From JAGQTE01 sp964648005 (lineage in GTDB: Bacteria; Actinomycetota; Acidimicrobiia; Acidimicrobiales; Acidimicrobilacustridaceae), in the NCBI GenBank assembly GCA_964648005.1, contig CAZYKR010000079.1:1-15807 (forward strand): a stretch of DNA of 15,807 nt, written 5' to 3'. The notes below the pieces were generated by a model. It made no database searches and was not told the DNA's origin. It saw only the letters and a list, made by a program, of their open reading frames with translations. Of this stretch, positions 6,477-13,319 are shown in pieces. A program made the translations under genes and the position numbers. Numbering within the stretch: position 1 is the first letter of the stretch; each line of letters opens with the position of its first letter.

Positions 6477-7856
6477 TCAGCCGACGAAGCGGTCGGCGGA
6501 GAAGCGCTCGACCATCTGCCACGTCGCCACGGCGGACCCCGCGCACAGCGCCGCCCAAGGGATCGTGCGCCACGGCTTGGGGATGCGGGTCAAGAAGCTC
6601 CCATACACCGGGTAGATGACCCAGTCCGCCAGCGCGAAGCGGTTGAAGCTGGCAAGCACGCTCGAGTAGAGGGGCAGCGCGATGAGCATCACGCCGAGCA
6701 TCCACGTCTCCATCGGGAAGCGATCCCGACGACTCAGGCCGGCGTAGGCCACCGGGAACGCCACGAGGAAGACGCTCCAGATGTCGAGGTTCCGGGCCAC
6801 CAGCGCCGGCACCATGATCGTGTCGGCATCCGGCCACAGGTTCTCGAAGCCCTGGATCACGGCCTTCCATGGCTGGTCGAGGCCCCGCCCCCAGTCCTCT
6901 TGCACCTTGAGCCACGCCAGGGGGTCACCGGCCTGTTTCCACATCACGATGCACACGGCGGCGACGCCGACGGCGCTGGCGCCGAGGTACAGCCACGACC
7001 AGCGGTCGACGCGCCGGCGCAGGACGGCCCAGAGCGCCACGGCTGCCAGACCCGGAGCCAGGTACCGCACCTGCACCGTGATCGAGAACACCACCACCGA
7101 CAGCGCCGCCACTCCGGCCACGACGGGGCCCCACCAGCGACGGAGCTCCTCGCGCAGCGGTGGGCCGTGCTCGATGACGTGCACGAGCACCATGACGAGC
7201 GGCACCAGCACGCCGACGCTGCGGGTTGCCGCCATCGGCACGCACAACGCCGCCGCCAGGCCACGATGGCCGCGACGGTCGGCCCACACGATGCCGGTGC
7301 CCAGCAGGATGAACAGGCCTTCGCTGTAGAAGGCCCAGAGGAACAGCGACGCCGGCGACAGGGCGAGCAGCAGCACGGCGCGCCGAGCGATGAACTCGCC
7401 GCGCCACACCTTGGCCACACCCCACACGCCGATGAAGGCGCCGATGGCGGTGATCGTCGCCATGATGTGCACGGTCCACGGGGTCGACCGATTGATCCAG
7501 TACACCGGCGCCGACGCCCAAGAGATCATGGGGAAGAACGCCGTGTTCGGCATGTCCGCACCGGGTGCGGCGTAGCCCTGCCCGAGGATCATCAGGTACC
7601 GCTCGCCGTCGTAGTTCTCCGAGACCGAGCCGACGCCGGCCCAGGCGTTGGGCACCCCTTGCGCCGAGATGAAGTGGTGCACCAGCAGCAGGTGCACCAC
7701 CCGCCACACCACGAACACCGCCAGCGGGAAGAGCACGCCGGGCAGGAATCGCCGCCCGTCGGCCTCGTACCAGGCGACCGGATGCCGCCACCACAGCGGA
7801 CGCCCGCCGTCGGAGTCGGCGTCGGCGGCCTCGGGGCCCACGGCTACGGCGGTCAC
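6477..7856 (-). CDS. PIG-V-like polytopic mannosyl/glycosyltransferase
   Basis: The 459-residue protein has about 8-10 hydrophobic segments (first near 38-60, last near 430-447) and the sequence landmarks of PIG-V-like GT-C glycosyltransferases. YDGERY (82-87) has the acidic residue in the first outer loop. NTAFFP (104-109), SPASLFLWAFYSEGLF (167-182), ATRSVG (210-215), DPLAWLKVQEDWGR (311-324) and SFNRFAL (403-409) follow. Such enzymes transfer a sugar, usually mannose, from a polyprenyl-phosphate donor at the outer membrane face; the acceptor here is unknown. The start is GTG at 7856; a TACGAT box nine bases upstream allows its own leaderless transcript, but the 64-base gap to the SDR gene also permits read-through. 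It has no evident link to the catabolic genes beside it. Confidence 0.8.
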   Translation of the reverse strand: MTAVAVGPEAADADSDGGRPLWWRHPVAWYEADGRRFLPGVLFPLAVFVVWRVVHLLLVHHFISAQGVPNAWAGVGSVSENYDGERYLMILGQGYAAPGADMPNTAFFPMISWASAPVYWINRSTPWTVHIMATITAIGAFIGVWGVAKVWRGEFIARRAVLLLALSPASLFLWAFYSEGLFILLGTGIVWADRRGHRGLAAALCVPMAATRSVGVLVPLVMVLVHVIEHGPPLREELRRWWGPVVAGVAALSVVVFSITVQVRYLAPGLAAVALWAVLRRRVDRWSWLYLGASAVGVAAVCIVMWKQAGDPLAWLKVQEDWGRGLDQPWKAVIQGFENLWPDADTIMVPALVARNLDIWSVFLVAFPVAYAGLSRRDRFPMETWMLGVMLIALPLYSSVLASFNRFALADWVIYPVYGSFLTRIPKPWRTIPWAALCAGSAVATWQMVERFSADRFVG

Positions 7857-7865
7857 GAGTGCGAC

Positions 7866-7871
7866 ATCGTA
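7866..7871 (-). promoter_or_regulatory. Possible -10 box of the PIG-V-like gene
   Basis: TACGAT on the minus strand ends nine bases before the GTG at 7856. No recognisable -35 is present (the position reads CGGGGT), so this is weak. Confidence 0.3.
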
Positions 7872-7920
7872 GGGCCCGGCCCGGCCGCACCCCGACCGCT
7901 GTCGCGCCCTGCCGGCGCCA

Positions 7921-8745
7921 TCAGCCGAGCATCGGCCCGAGGATGTGGTCGACCTGCGCGGACGGCAACAGGCTGCCGCCGTCCACGACCAGGTTGTGCC
8001 CGGTGATGTAGCTCGCCATCGGTGAGCACAAGAAGGCGATGGCCGCAGCCACCTCCGCCGCTTCGCCGACGCGGCCGAGCGGGGTCGCCGCCTCCAGAGG
8101 TCCGAGCAGTTCGGGCACGGCCAAGGCCGGCTCGGTCAGGCGCGTGCGGATGAAGCCCGGCGACACGCAGTTCACCCGGATGCGGTCCGGCCCGTACTCG
8201 AGCGCGGCGGACTTCGTCAGCGCAATCACGGCGGCCTTGGCTGCCGAGTACGGCGCCTCGCCTCTGGTCGGCCGCAGCCCGCTCACCGACGACACGTTGA
8301 CCACCGCACCCCCGCCGGCGGCGCGCAGGTACGGCACCGCGGCGCGGATGCCGTGGAACACGCCGGTCAGGTTCACCGCGATCAGCGCCTCCCACTCGTG
8401 GTCGCGATAGGCCTCGAGTCGCTTGAGGTTCCCGATGCCGGCGTTGTTCACCAACGTGTCGAGGCCGCCGAGCGCTTCGGCGGCGGCGTCGACGGCGTCG
8501 GCCAGGTCGCCGGCCGCCGTCACGTCGGCCTCGACCGCGACGGCGGTGGCTCCGAGTCCGGCCAGGTCGTCGGCGAGCGCCTGGGCGCCGGCAAGGTCCA
8601 CGTCGAGCAGCGCCACGGCGGCGCCTTCGAGCACGAGCCGGCGCGCCGTGGCCGCACCGATGCCGGTGGCGGCGCCCGTGACCAGGGCGCGGACGCCGGG
8701 CAGCAGCCCGTGCGCCGGCGGGGCGAGCGGCTCGGGCGCGTTCAC
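7921..8745 (-). CDS. SDR-family oxidoreductase (first of three), NAD-type
   Basis: A classical short-chain dehydrogenase/reductase of 274 residues. The cofactor motif TGAATGIG is at 23-30, D48 at the end of the second strand favours NAD(H), and NNAG is at 100-103. The catalytic tetrad is complete: N125, S153, Y166 and K170 (YSAAK). C-terminal VDGG is in place. The start is GTG at 8745 overlapping the TGA of the preceding SDR gene by four bases (GTGA), giving translational coupling. It is the last gene of the tetR operon before the PIG-V-like gene. It would interconvert an alcohol and a ketone; the C-terminal tail (SLLPSAQVDHILGPMLG) is longer than in short family members. The substrate is not predictable from sequence. 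Confidence 0.92.
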   Translation of the reverse strand: MNAPEPLAPPAHGLLPGVRALVTGAATGIGAATARRLVLEGAAVALLDVDLAGAQALADDLAGLGATAVAVEADVTAAGDLADAVDAAAEALGGLDTLVNNAGIGNLKRLEAYRDHEWEALIAVNLTGVFHGIRAAVPYLRAAGGGAVVNVSSVSGLRPTRGEAPYSAAKAAVIALTKSAALEYGPDRIRVNCVSPGFIRTRLTEPALAVPELLGPLEAATPLGRVGEAAEVAAAIAFLCSPMASYITGHNLVVDGGSLLPSAQVDHILGPMLG

Positions 8746-9521
8746 GTCGCCAGCACCCCGCCGTCGACCGGCAGCGCCACTCCTGTGACGAAGCGCGCCT
8801 CGTCGGTGCAGAGCCACACGATGGCCTCGGCGATCTCGTCGGGCTCGCCGATCCTCCCGATCGGCGCCATCGCCCCCATCGCCTCCATCGCCCCGACGTC
8901 GCCCCCGGAGAAGCCCAACAACATCGGGGTGCGCACGGTGCCGGGGCACACGGCGTTGACCCGGACGCCCTTGCGAGCGAACTCGAGCGCCACGGACTTG
9001 GTCAGCCCGATCACCCCGTGCTTGGACGCCACATACGCCGGTAGGTTGGCGAAGCCCATCAGTCCTGCGCCGGACGAGGTGTTGACGATGGCCCCGCCGC
9101 CTTCGCTCGCCAGCATCGCCGGGATCTCGGCCCGCAGGCAGGTGAACACGGCGGTCAGGTTCACCGCGATCGTGCGATCCCAGTCGTCGAGCGGCTGGTC
9201 GGCCAACGCGGCGTACGTACCCGATGTCCCGGCGTTGTTGACGGCGATGTCGAGCCGGCCGAAGGCGTCGACGGCGTCGACGACCATCGCCGTCACGTCG
9301 TCGACGTCGGTGACGTCGGTGCGGCGGAACCGGACGCGATCGCCGTCGAGCAGGTCGCCGTCGGCAAGCTCGCCCTCGTGGATGTCGGCGACCAGCACGG
9401 CCGCGCCCCGCGCCGCCAGGCGCTCGACGGTGGCCCGGCCGATGCCCGAGGCACCCCCGGTGACGAGGGCGACCTTGCTGGACAGATCAGCTGCTGCGCC
9501 TGTGGCCCCGTCCCCCATCAC
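8742..9521 (-). CDS. SDR-family oxidoreductase (second of three), NAD-type
   Basis: A classical SDR of about 259 residues. TGGASGIG is at 21-28, D46 favours NAD(H), NNAG is at 95-98, and the catalytic residues N121, S150, Y163 and K167 (YVASK) are all present. PVDGG stands near the C-terminus. A Met/Gly-Ala-rich stretch at about 190-203 (GGDVGAMEAMGAMAPIG) lies in the substrate lid region and is unusual in composition. Two starts are possible: GTG at 9521 (GTGA overlap with the EthD-like gene) or ATG at 9518 (TGATG overlap). Both give coupling and differ by one residue. It sits between an EthD-like gene and another SDR, so it acts in the same pathway, probably on an alcohol or ketone. Confidence 0.92.
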   Translation of the reverse strand: MMGDGATGAAADLSSKVALVTGGASGIGRATVERLAARGAAVLVADIHEGELADGDLLDGDRVRFRRTDVTDVDDVTAMVVDAVDAFGRLDIAVNNAGTSGTYAALADQPLDDWDRTIAVNLTAVFTCLRAEIPAMLASEGGGAIVNTSSGAGLMGFANLPAYVASKHGVIGLTKSVALEFARKGVRVNAVCPGTVRTPMLLGFSGGDVGAMEAMGAMAPIGRIGEPDEIAEAIVWLCTDEARFVTGVALPVDGGVLAT

Positions 9522-9886
9522 GACGCATCATCGGTCATCGGTCCGTCGATGACAACGTTCGGCTCCGCCGTCACCATCCACACGGTGGCCGCCTGGTCGA
9601 GGAAGCTCGCCTCGTCGGGCGCCAGGATCTCGGCGTAGGCCGGGTCGGTGATGAAGTCCTGCATGGCCTGGGCCGAGCGCATCCACTGGATGGTGACGCC
9701 GTCGTACCCCTCGGTGCCCATCCAGTCGAAGTCAGCCGTCCGCCGGTGCTGCTCGTAGCGCACGATGTGCCGGGCCAGGCCCGGCGTCGAGGCGATCAGC
9801 GGGCCGTGCCGCTGCTCCCAGTGCTCGTAGAACTCGTCGGCCGTCATGCCGGGCCTGCGCTTCACGAACGCCACCAGCTTGATCAT
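9518..9886 (-). CDS. EthD-domain protein
   Basis: The 122-residue protein shows the EthD-like pattern. An N-terminal strand MIKLVAFVKRRPGMT leads into DEFYEHWEQRHGPL (17-30), with the characteristic W and H before the loop. A C-terminal strand-helix follows (DFITDPAYAEILAPDEASFLD, about 77-97). EthD-like proteins form dimeric alpha-beta barrels; the name-giving member is needed for ethyl tert-butyl ether degradation, and others act as small cyclases or monooxygenases. The ATG at 9886 is chosen because GGGGAGGG precedes it by four bases, eleven bases after the SDR stop. The gene is flanked by SDR genes and is likely an accessory or small catalytic protein of the pathway. It may be functionally related to the 268-aa protein at 4958. 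Confidence 0.85.
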   Translation of the reverse strand: MIKLVAFVKRRPGMTADEFYEHWEQRHGPLIASTPGLARHIVRYEQHRRTADFDWMGTEGYDGVTIQWMRSAQAMQDFITDPAYAEILAPDEASFLDQAATVWMVTAEPNVVIDGPMTDDAS

Positions 9887-9890
9887 CTCG

Positions 9891-9898
9891 CCCTCCCC
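9891..9898 (-). promoter_or_regulatory. Ribosome binding site of the EthD-like gene
   Basis: GGGGAGGG on the minus strand shares its first base with the TAG stop of the SDR gene and lies four bases before the ATG at 9886. It excludes the longer upstream reading frame as the true start. Confidence 0.7.
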
Positions 9899-10683
9899 TA
9901 CGGTCCGGTCAGCCAGTGGCCGGCGTTGACCCCGATCGCCTGACCGGTGACGGCCTTGGCCAGCGGCGAGGCGAAGAAGACCACGGTGCCGGCGATCTCG
10001 GCCGAGTCGGGGATGTAGCGCAGGCAGGTCTTGGACGCCACGTCGTCGTAGACCTCCTCGGGCGTGCGACCCTGCTGCTCGGCCAGGTGCTTGAAGTACC
10101 ACTCGACCGACGGGCCCCAGATGTAGCCGGGGTGGATGGCGTTGACCCGCACGCCCTGCGGACCGAGCTCGACGGCCAGCGTCTTGGTCGCCATCGACAG
10201 GGCCGCCTTCGACGCGGCGTAGGCACCGAAGCGCTCCTCGGCGTGCTGGACCGACATGGTGTTGACCATCACGATGCGGCTGTCGTCCTGCGCCGTCAGG
10301 TACGGCAGCGCCGCCTGCGTCAGGTTGAGCGTGCCGAAGAAGTTGATGTCCATCGGCACGTGCCACGTCGACAGGTCCGCATCGGCGAAGTGGTCGAAGC
10401 CGCCGTCGTGGAAGGCGTTGTTGACCAGGATGTCGACCCGACCGAGCTCGTCGCTCGCCTTTGCCGCCAGGGCGTCGCAGGCCGGGCGGTCGCAGATGTC
10501 GGTGGGCGACCACACGGCACGCCGGCCGAGCGCCTCGATCTCCTCGGCGACCGAGACCAGATACTGCTCGCGCCGGGCGCCGAGGGCGATGTCGGCCCCC
10601 TCGCGCGCCAGCGCCAGCGCGATGTCACGCCCCATGCCCGGGCCGATGCCCGACACGATGGCAACCTTGCCCTCCAACAACAT
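9898..10683 (-). CDS. SDR-family oxidoreductase (third of three), divergent, probably NADP-type
   Basis: The 261-residue protein is an SDR with several departures from the classical pattern. The glycine motif reads SGIGPGMG (11-18) instead of TGxxxGxG. R37/R38 after the second strand suggest NADP(H). The NNAG motif is NNAF (88-91). The active site keeps N114, Y155 and K159 (YAASK); the residue 13 before the Tyr is T142, with S144 two residues later, so the catalytic hydroxyl may come from Thr or a shifted Ser. The ATG at 10683 has GAGGGGGAGC just upstream. It follows the LLM gene after 36 bases. The altered motifs set it apart from the other two SDRs here and suggest a different substrate or step. 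Confidence 0.88.
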   Translation of the reverse strand: MLLEGKVAIVSGIGPGMGRDIALALAREGADIALGARREQYLVSVAEEIEALGRRAVWSPTDICDRPACDALAAKASDELGRVDILVNNAFHDGGFDHFADADLSTWHVPMDINFFGTLNLTQAALPYLTAQDDSRIVMVNTMSVQHAEERFGAYAASKAALSMATKTLAVELGPQGVRVNAIHPGYIWGPSVEWYFKHLAEQQGRTPEEVYDDVASKTCLRYIPDSAEIAGTVVFFASPLAKAVTGQAIGVNAGHWLTGP

Positions 10684-10685
10684 GT

Positions 10686-10695
10686 GCTCCCCCTC
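10686..10695 (-). promoter_or_regulatory. Ribosome binding site of the third SDR gene
   Basis: GAGGGGGAGC lies two bases before the ATG at 10683 (about five from the G-run core). The same decamer serves the alcohol dehydrogenase gene at 2175-2184. Confidence 0.65.
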
Positions 10696-10719
10696 GGGTC
10701 GTTCGCAGTCCGCTTGTGG

Positions 10720-11670
10720 TCAGTCCTGCAGCAGCGGCGCCACCGTGGCACCGAAGGTCTCGATCTGGTCGACCAGCTCATCGGCCGAGCGCGACCGGAA
10801 GCGCAGCTGGAGCTGGTTGGCCCCGGTGGCGGCGTGCTTGTGCAGCGCGCCGGCCACGCGCGCAGCGGACCCGGTGATCGTCCACTCCGGCACCTCGAAC
10901 GGTGGCTCGCCGAGGTAGATCGGTGCGCAGTTGATGCCGATGTCGAACGGCTCGTCGCCCTTGCCTGCCGCGGCCCGGCGCTCGCGCAGCGCGGCGATGG
11001 CGGCCGGCATCCCCTGCTTCGGCGGACCCTGCGGCAGCCAGCCGTCGCCCCGGTCGGCGGCGCGGCGCATGGCCGGCCCTGACGAGCCGCCGACCCAGAT
11101 CGGCGGGCCGCCGGCCTGCACCGGGCGGGGGCGCTGACCGGCGTCGGCAAAGGACCACGTGGCGCCATCGACGGACGGGAACTCCTCGGCGAAGCAGGCG
11201 CGCACGGCATCGATGGCCTCGTCCAGCTGCGGGCCCCGCTGGGCGAAGTCGGCGCCGAGCAGCGCGAACTCGGCCTCGACGTGGCCGGCGCCGACGCCGA
11301 GCACGGCGCGCCCGCCGGAGAGGACGTCGAGCGTCGAGAACGCCTTGGCGGTGATCAGCGGGTGCCGGTAGGGCAGCACCGACACATGGCTGAGCAACCG
11401 GACGTGTTCGGTGATGCCGGCCAGCCAGCCGAGCGTGGCGATGGTGTCCCACCACTCGGTGCCCATCGTCTCGTCGAGCGGGCGCGGGATGGCGACGTGG
11501 TCGCAGACGGCCACGTAGAAGAAGCCGTTGCGGTCGGCCGCCTGCGCGATCGCCGCCAGCTCGGCGGGGCCGGCCGACGCTTCCCAGGGCTCGCGGTAGA
11601 TCGTGGACTGCGATTGGATCGGCAGCTGCATGCCCACGACGACGCGCCCGGGCGGGATGATGCCGGCCAT
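10720..11670 (-). CDS. F420-dependent LLM-class oxidoreductase (downstream copy)
   Basis: The 316-residue protein is a luciferase-like (bacterial luciferase fold) oxidoreductase. Typical stretches are GFFYVAVCDHVAIPRP (49-64), LLSHVSVLPYRHPLITAKAFSTLD (92-115), the LSGGRAVLGVGAGH segment (117-130) that lines the cofactor pocket, and PPIWVGGSSGPAMRRAADRGDGWLP further on. These fit the F420-binding Rv2161c-like subgroup rather than FMN enzymes, though the cofactor is inferred from family. The ATG at 11670 is supported by a TACGCT box six bases upstream, so this gene can start its own leaderless transcript within the operon. It is a distant paralogue of the neighbouring LLM gene. It would carry out hydride transfer to or from a pathway intermediate. 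Confidence 0.88.
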   Translation of the reverse strand: MAGIIPPGRVVVGMQLPIQSQSTIYREPWEASAGPAELAAIAQAADRNGFFYVAVCDHVAIPRPLDETMGTEWWDTIATLGWLAGITEHVRLLSHVSVLPYRHPLITAKAFSTLDVLSGGRAVLGVGAGHVEAEFALLGADFAQRGPQLDEAIDAVRACFAEEFPSVDGATWSFADAGQRPRPVQAGGPPIWVGGSSGPAMRRAADRGDGWLPQGPPKQGMPAAIAALRERRAAAGKGDEPFDIGINCAPIYLGEPPFEVPEWTITGSAARVAGALHKHAATGANQLQLRFRSRSADELVDQIETFGATVAPLLQD

Positions 11671-11676
11671 GCGCGC

Positions 11677-11682
11677 AGCGTA
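11677..11682 (-). promoter_or_regulatory. -10 box of an internal promoter before the downstream LLM gene
   Basis: TACGCT on the minus strand ends six bases before the ATG at 11670. The -35 area (about 11700-11705) lies inside the 14-bp palindrome, as at 4919-4932. Confidence 0.5.
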
Positions 11683-11693
11683 GCGCGCCAAAC

Positions 11694-11707
11694 TAGAACG
11701 TGTTTCA
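11694..11707. promoter_or_regulatory. 14-bp palindrome, KstR-like operator copy 2
   Basis: On the minus strand the site reads TGAAACACGTTCTA, then 11 bases, then TACGCT. Copy 1 at 4919-4932 reads TGAAACAGGTTCTA, then 11 bases, then TAGGGT, on its gene's strand. Thus 13 of 14 bases, orientation and spacing agree. The site overlaps the TGA stop codon (11705-11707) of the upstream LLM gene. Confidence 0.6.
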
Positions 11708-12568
11708 AATCCAGCGATCGGCGAACGTCGACATCTGGGCGCACAGCTCGTCGAGGTCGCCGACGCGCGTCGAGATGACCAGTCGATCGGCGCCGTCGGC
11801 GACGGCGGTGTCGAGCGCTTCGGCATCGAGCAGGTCGAGCAACCCGCCCAGGCTGAGCTCGATGGCGTCGGGATCGCGTCCGGCGGCCACGGCGGCGGCG
11901 CGCATCTCGGCGACGCGACCGGCGAGCGCGTCGCCGCTCAGCCCCAGCGGCTGGAAACCGTCGCCGAAGCGGCCGGCCCGGCGCGCCGCCGCGGCCGAGT
12001 GGCCGCCGACGTGGATGGGGACGCCGCCCGGCCGGTGCGGCTTGGGCACCGAGATCAGGCGGTCGAAGGCGATGTGCTCGCCAGCGAAGCTCGCCTCGCC
12101 ATCGGCCCACAGCGCTTGCATGGCGGCGAGCACCTCATCCGTGCGCGCCCCACGCGTGGCGAAGTCGATGCCGACCGCCTCGAGCTCCTCACGCATCCAG
12201 CCGACGCCGACACCGAGCCGGAGCCGTCCACCCGACAGCACGTCGAGCGTGGCGCAGCGCTTGGCCAGCTGCACCGGATGATGCTCGGGCGCCACCAGGA
12301 TGCCGGTGCCCAGCACGATGTGTTCGGTCACGCCGGCGGGGTAGGCGAGCAGCTCGAGCGGGTCCGGGATGGGGCAGTCGTCGGGCAGCGGCATCCGTCC
12401 GCTCTCGGCGTAGGGGTAGCGAGCGTCGTAGCCGGCCTGCACCACGACGTGCTCGACGACGTAGAGCGACTCGAAGCCGCAGCGTTCGGCATGCTGGGCG
12501 AACGCCCGCATCCACGCCGGGTCGGCGGTGACGCCGGTGCGATACGGCGGCAGGATGCCGAACTTCAC
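11705..12568 (-). CDS. F420-dependent LLM-class oxidoreductase (upstream copy)
   Basis: The 287-residue protein belongs to the luciferase-like superfamily. MKFGILPPY is the first barrel strand, and AERCGFESLYVVEHV (27-41) holds the conserved His (H40) near the cofactor. APEHHPVQLAKRCATLDVLS (93-112) and GGRLRLGVGVGW (113-124) form the classic segment, with VPIHVGGHSAAAARRAGRFGDGF later. It resembles the TIGR03619/Rv2161c type of F420 enzymes. The start is GTG at 12568 overlapping the TGA of tetR (GTGA, 4 bases), so repressor and enzyme are co-translated. It is clearly different in sequence from the downstream LLM copy, so the two are not a recent duplication and probably act on different intermediates. 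Cofactor use is inferred from family and host lineage. Confidence 0.88.
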   Translation of the reverse strand: MKFGILPPYRTGVTADPAWMRAFAQHAERCGFESLYVVEHVVVQAGYDARYPYAESGRMPLPDDCPIPDPLELLAYPAGVTEHIVLGTGILVAPEHHPVQLAKRCATLDVLSGGRLRLGVGVGWMREELEAVGIDFATRGARTDEVLAAMQALWADGEASFAGEHIAFDRLISVPKPHRPGGVPIHVGGHSAAAARRAGRFGDGFQPLGLSGDALAGRVAEMRAAAVAAGRDPDAIELSLGGLLDLLDAEALDTAVADGADRLVISTRVGDLDELCAQMSTFADRWI

Positions 12569-13257
12569 GCTGCGGGCGGCTTCTGCCCCGTCATCGCCGA
12601 GTAGACGATGCGGGTCATGGCACGCAGGGTGTCGTCGGTGCGGATGCCCCAGAACTCGAAGCCGTAGCGGTGCGCCGCCACGTTGGCGAGCATGGCGACG
12701 AGCACGCCGGCGGTCGCCATCGGGTCGACGTCGCCGGGCTTGGCGGCGCCGCTCTGGGCGCGGATCGAGTCGGCCAGAGCCTGCGTCAACGGCGTGAGGA
12801 GTCGTGCACGGATCTTGCGGAACCGGTGATCGCCCTCCTCGGTGGCGAGGTCGACGACCCGCAACACGGCCCGGTTGCGCTCCCAGAAGTCCATGAGCCC
12901 CTGCACCAGCGCCTCGGACGTGGCGTAAGCACCTTTGCCCTTCCACGGCCCGGCGTAGATCAGGTCGCACAGCGCCGGGATCTCGGCCGCCATCTCCTCG
13001 GCGAGCACGAGGATCGCCGACTCGACCTCGGGGAAGTACTGGTAGAACGTCGCTGGCGACGTGCCGGCGGCGCGGGCGATGTCGACGACCTTGAGGTCCC
13101 GGAAGGTCGACGAGCCGAGCATCTCGGCGGTCTGGTCGAGGAGGCGCTGGCGGGTGGCGCGGCCGCGCCGTCCGGGCACACGTCCGTCGGCGGCACGCAG
13201 CGCGTCCTCGTCGGGGTCGTCCGGATCCGGCTCGGTCGGCTCAGGGGCGTCGGGCAC
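12565..13257 (-). CDS. TetR-family transcriptional regulator
   Basis: The 230-residue protein has an acidic, proline-rich N-terminal tail (1-25). A TetR helix-turn-helix follows: RGRATRQRLLDQTAEML (31-47), then VVDIARAAGTSPATFYQYFPE (57-77), with the FYQYF motif. The C-terminal ligand domain is of the usual length (about 145 residues). It heads the LLM/SDR operon and is divergent from the lipoprotein gene. The GTG at 13257 is supported by TAGCCT seven bases upstream, the same box and spacing as for the amidohydrolase gene. A 15-bp palindrome between tetR and the divergent gene is its likely operator, giving autoregulation (inference). I cannot match it to a named regulator; by sequence memory it is neither KstR nor KstR2. 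Confidence 0.92.
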   Translation of the reverse strand: MPDAPEPTEPDPDDPDEDALRAADGRVPGRRGRATRQRLLDQTAEMLGSSTFRDLKVVDIARAAGTSPATFYQYFPEVESAILVLAEEMAAEIPALCDLIYAGPWKGKGAYATSEALVQGLMDFWERNRAVLRVVDLATEEGDHRFRKIRARLLTPLTQALADSIRAQSGAAKPGDVDPMATAGVLVAMLANVAAHRYGFEFWGIRTDDTLRAMTRIVYSAMTGQKPPAA

Positions 13258-13264
13258 GGGCGAC

Positions 13265-13270
13265 AGGCTA
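13265..13270 (-). promoter_or_regulatory. -10 box of tetR (leaderless type)
   Basis: TAGCCT on the minus strand is followed by seven bases and the GTG at 13257. Hexamer and spacing are identical to those of the amidohydrolase promoter at 4882-4887. No clear -35 is seen. Confidence 0.55.
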
Positions 13271-13288
13271 GACGTGCGCGGCCTGCTG

Positions 13289-13303
13289 CTGACGAACCGT
13301 CAG
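13289..13303. promoter_or_regulatory. 15-bp palindrome, candidate TetR-type operator B
   Basis: CTGACGAACCGTCAG is a perfect 6-bp inverted repeat around AAC. It lies between the divergent tetR and lipoprotein genes, three bases before the plus-strand TAGGGT box and 18 bases upstream of the tetR -10. It shares CTGACG and GTCAG with operator A at 4896-4910. Confidence 0.55.
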
Positions 13304-13306
13304 GGC

Positions 13307-13312
13307 TAGGGT
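13307..13312 (+). promoter_or_regulatory. -10 box of the lipoprotein gene (leaderless type)
   Basis: TAGGGT is followed by seven bases and the ATG at 13320. The same hexamer precedes the gene at 4958. Confidence 0.55.
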
Positions 13313-13319
13313 CGCTTTC

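Noticed and set aside
10720..12568. Recent tandem duplication of the LLM genes
   Set aside because: The proteins differ in length and most positions outside the family motifs, so they are old paralogues.
12565..13257. Calling the TetR regulator KstR because of the KstR-like 14-bp sites
   Set aside because: Its recognition region and C-terminus do not match KstR or KstR2 as I recall them, and its own promoter holds a different palindrome.
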